Source: Pseudomonas entomophila (lineage in GTDB: Bacteria > Pseudomonadota > Gammaproteobacteria > Pseudomonadales > Pseudomonadaceae). From it: DNA of 64,000 nt. Each line of letters starts with the position of its first letter. Position 1 is the stretch's first letter. The translations under genes and the position numbers were made by a program. Location: contig NZ_JARGCS010000024.1 in assembly GCF_029193575.1 (NCBI RefSeq), forward strand, positions 167,050-231,049, in the 5' to 3' direction. Under the pieces are notes generated by a model, which did not search any database, was not told where the DNA came from, and worked only from the letters and a program-made list of their open reading frames with translations. Of the stretch, positions 62,091 through 64,000 are shown piece after piece.

Positions 62091-62189
62091 TCGATTTCCC
62101 GTAACCCGGGGCCGCTGCGTGCCCCGACAACGCCAGCGCACCCCTGGATGCGTGACGGCCCCCCTTTGCCCAAAAAAACCGGAGTCCCC

Positions 62190-62549
62190 ATGTCCATCCA
62201 ACGCTTCCAACCCAACAACAACCGCCTCAGCCACGCCCTGGTGCACAACGGCATCGTCTACGTCACCGGCCAGGTCCCCGCCGACCGCACCCAGGACGTT
62301 CGCGGCCAGACCGCCCAGGTGCTGGCGCGCATCGACGAACTGCTGGCCGAAGCCGGCTCGCACAAGTCGCGCATCCTCTTCGCCCAGGTCTGGCTCAAGC
62401 ACGCGGTCAAGGACTTCGCCGAGATGAACGCCGCCTGGGACGCCTGGGTGCCGCAGGACGCCCTGCCCGCGCGCGCCACCGTCGAAGCCAACCTGGCCGC
62501 GGAGAACATCCTGGTGGAAATCGCCGTCCAGGCGGCAGTGGGGGAATAA
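62190..62549 (+). CDS. Rid-family 2-iminobutanoate/2-iminopropanoate deaminase
   Basis: 119 residues of the YjgF/YER057c/UK114 (Rid) family. Conserved Arg in ALPARATVEANLA binds the carboxylate; NGIVYVTGQVPADRTQDV is the usual N-terminal part. Rid proteins hydrolyse enamine/imine products; the flavoenzymes upstream make such imines, so position and chemistry agree. Longer in-frame starts at 62148 are unlikely; GGAG precedes the ATG at 62190. Confidence 0.9.
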   Translation: MSIQRFQPNNNRLSHALVHNGIVYVTGQVPADRTQDVRGQTAQVLARIDELLAEAGSHKSRILFAQVWLKHAVKDFAEMNAAWDAWVPQDALPARATVEANLAAENILVEIAVQAAVGE

Positions 62550-62553
62550 GGCC

Positions 62554-64000
62554 ATGGCACGTATCGCACACTTGATCCACGGCGAGTCGGTCGCGCACGG
62601 CGAACGCAGCGCCGATGTGTTCAACCCGGCCACCGGGCAGGTCATCCACCAGGTCGAACTGGCCAGCCGCGCCACCGTGCAGCAGGCCATCGACTCGGCC
62701 AAGGCGGCGTTCCCGGCCTGGCGCAACACCCCACCGGCCAAGCGCGCGCAAGTGATGTTCCGCTTCAAGCAGTTGCTGGAGCAGAACGAAGCGAAGATCG
62801 CGCAGATGATCAGCGAGGAGCACGGCAAGACGCTCGAAGACGCCGCCGGCGAGCTGAAGCGCGGCATCGAGAACGTCGAGTTCGCCTGCGCCGCGCCGGA
62901 AGTGTTGAAGGGCGAGTACAGCCGCAACGTTGGCCCGAACATCGATGCCTGGTCGGACTTCCAGCCGCTGGGCGTGGTGGCGGGTATCACCCCGTTCAAC
63001 TTCCCGGCGATGGTGCCGCTGTGGATGTACCCGCTGGCGATTGCCTGCGGTAACGCATTCATCCTCAAGCCGTCGGAGCGTGACCCGAGCTCGACGCTGT
63101 TCATCGCCCAGCTGCTGCACGACGCGGGCTTGCCGAAGGGCATCCTGAACGTGGTGCACGGCGACAAGGAAGCGGTGGATGCGCTGATCGAAGCGCCGGA
63201 AGTGAAGGCCCTGAGCTTCGTGGGCTCGACCCCGATCGCCGAGTACATCTACGCCGAAGGCACCAAGCGCGGCAAGCGCGTGCAGGCCTTGGGTGGCGCG
63301 AAGAACCACGCGGTGCTGATGCCGGATGCCGACCTGGACAACGCGGTCAGCGCGCTGATGGGCGCGGCCTACGGTTCGTGCGGCGAGCGCTGCATGGCGA
63401 TTTCGGTGGCGGTGTGCGTGGGCGACCAGGTGGCCGATGCGCTGATCGCCAAGCTGGAGCCGCAGATCAAGGCGCTGAAGATCGGTGCCGGCACCTCGTG
63501 CGGGCTGGACATGGGCCCGCTGGTGACGGCGGCGGCGCGTGACAAGGTGCTCGGTTATATCGACGACGGCGTGGCGGCGGGCGCGCAGCTGGTGGTCGAT
63601 GGCCGTGGTTTCCGTGTGCCGGGCAATGAGGATGGTTACTTCGTCGGCGGCACGCTGTTCGACCGGGTGACGCCGGAGATGCGCATCTACAAGGAAGAGA
63701 TCTTCGGCCCGGTGCTGTGCGTGGTGCGGGTGAACAGCCTGGAAGCGGCGATGCAGCTGATCAACGACCACGAGTACGGCAACGGCACGTGCATCTTCAC
63801 CCGTGACGGTGAAGCGGCGCGGTTGTTCTGCGACGAGATCGAGGTGGGCATGGTGGGTGTGAACGTGCCGCTGCCGGTGCCGGTGAGCTACCACAGCTTC
63901 GGTGGCTGGAAGCGTTCGCTGTTCGGTGACCTGCATGCGTATGGGCCGGATGGTGTGCGGTTCTACACCCGGCGCAAGGCGATCACCCAGCGCTGGCCGC
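62554..64000 (+). CDS. mmsA: CoA-acylating methylmalonate/malonate-semialdehyde dehydrogenase, 3' end cut
   Basis: 482 codons are visible before the window end; the family is about 500 residues, so about 20 are missing. Catalytic Cys280 in GERCMAIS; the general-base Glu of ordinary ALDHs is absent (ALGGAKNH), as in CoA-acylating MmsA/IolA. ILKPSERDPSS and PFNFPAMVPLWM are family motifs. It starts 4 bases after the Rid gene, so the two are co-translated. It would turn malonate or methylmalonate semialdehyde into acetyl- or propionyl-CoA. Confidence 0.93.
   Translation, partial: MARIAHLIHGESVAHGERSADVFNPATGQVIHQVELASRATVQQAIDSAKAAFPAWRNTPPAKRAQVMFRFKQLLEQNEAKIAQMISEEHGKTLEDAAGELKRGIENVEFACAAPEVLKGEYSRNVGPNIDAWSDFQPLGVVAGITPFNFPAMVPLWMYPLAIACGNAFILKPSERDPSSTLFIAQLLHDAGLPKGILNVVHGDKEAVDALIEAPEVKALSFVGSTPIAEYIYAEGTKRGKRVQALGGAKNHAVLMPDADLDNAVSALMGAAYGSCGERCMAISVAVCVGDQVADALIAKLEPQIKALKIGAGTSCGLDMGPLVTAAARDKVLGYIDDGVAAGAQLVVDGRGFRVPGNEDGYFVGGTLFDRVTPEMRIYKEEIFGPVLCVVRVNSLEAAMQLINDHEYGNGTCIFTRDGEAARLFCDEIEVGMVGVNVPLPVPVSYHSFGGWKRSLFGDLHAYGPDGVRFYTRRKAITQRWP

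Noticed and set aside
1..64000. Prophage, transposon, integron or tRNA-borne island
   Set aside because: No integrase, transposase, terminase, capsid or tRNA sequence was recognised; only the Fic pair and the DUF1016 gene have composition hinting at transfer.

Overview
The window reads as a stretch of a high-GC Pseudomonas chromosome, most likely of the P. putida group. The evidence is gene content and order: a YdcF gene, lnt-corC-ybeY-phoH, a Sel1 gene, hemL-thiE-thiD and a LadS-type kinase follow the order I remember from P. aeruginosa and P. putida. Many short REP palindromes of the P. putida type (core GGGCTTGCCCCGCGATAGGG) also sit at gene 3' ends. I saw no rRNA, tRNA, prophage, transposase or CRISPR array.

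Layout. 1-17.3 kb is mostly core housekeeping: lipoprotein acylation, rRNA maturation, heme and thiamin synthesis, a surface sensor kinase (ladS), an AidB-like flavoprotein, AMP nucleosidase, a pseudouridine synthase, an Lrp regulator next to a possible small RNA, a DUF6515 protein and a FieF-type metal exporter. 17.3-20.8 kb holds a lipoprotein, the helicase hrpB and a cupin. 21.0-29.8 kb is catabolic cluster 1: a SnoaL-AraC regulator, aldehyde dehydrogenase, HAD hydrolase, FAD amine oxidase and a complete PotFGHI-like ABC importer, with CA motifs typical of Hfq/Crc control at three sites.

29.8-44.6 kb is mixed single genes: a secreted alpha/beta hydrolase, a LuxR regulator with a degenerate HD-GYP domain, YciC, DUF2076, a NYN protein, an AsnC regulator with an EamA exporter, RhlE, a flavoprotein whose gene region carries several DnaA boxes, a histone-deacetylase-like enzyme, TesB, an MDR oxidoreductase, and a Fic-YhfG toxin-antitoxin pair of lower GC. 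44.7-49.3 kb has a FecBCDE-like importer and a GabP-like permease. 49.4-50.5 kb is a solitary DUF1016 nuclease gene.

50.7-64 kb is catabolic cluster 2: FAD amine oxidase, PatD-like aldehyde dehydrogenase, two tandem paralogous binding proteins, ABC ATPase and two permeases, a two-subunit opine/sarcosine-oxidase-like flavoenzyme, an IclR regulator, a RidA deaminase and an MmsA dehydrogenase cut by the window end. The gene order suggests import of an amine or N-alkyl amino acid, oxidative cleavage to imine and aldehyde, imine clearance by RidA, and entry of a semialdehyde into acyl-CoA. The true substrate cannot be read from sequence. Cluster 2, the degenerate HD-GYP/LuxR protein, the DnaA-box cluster, the candidate small RNA and the apparent absence of miaB beside phoH are the best leads.
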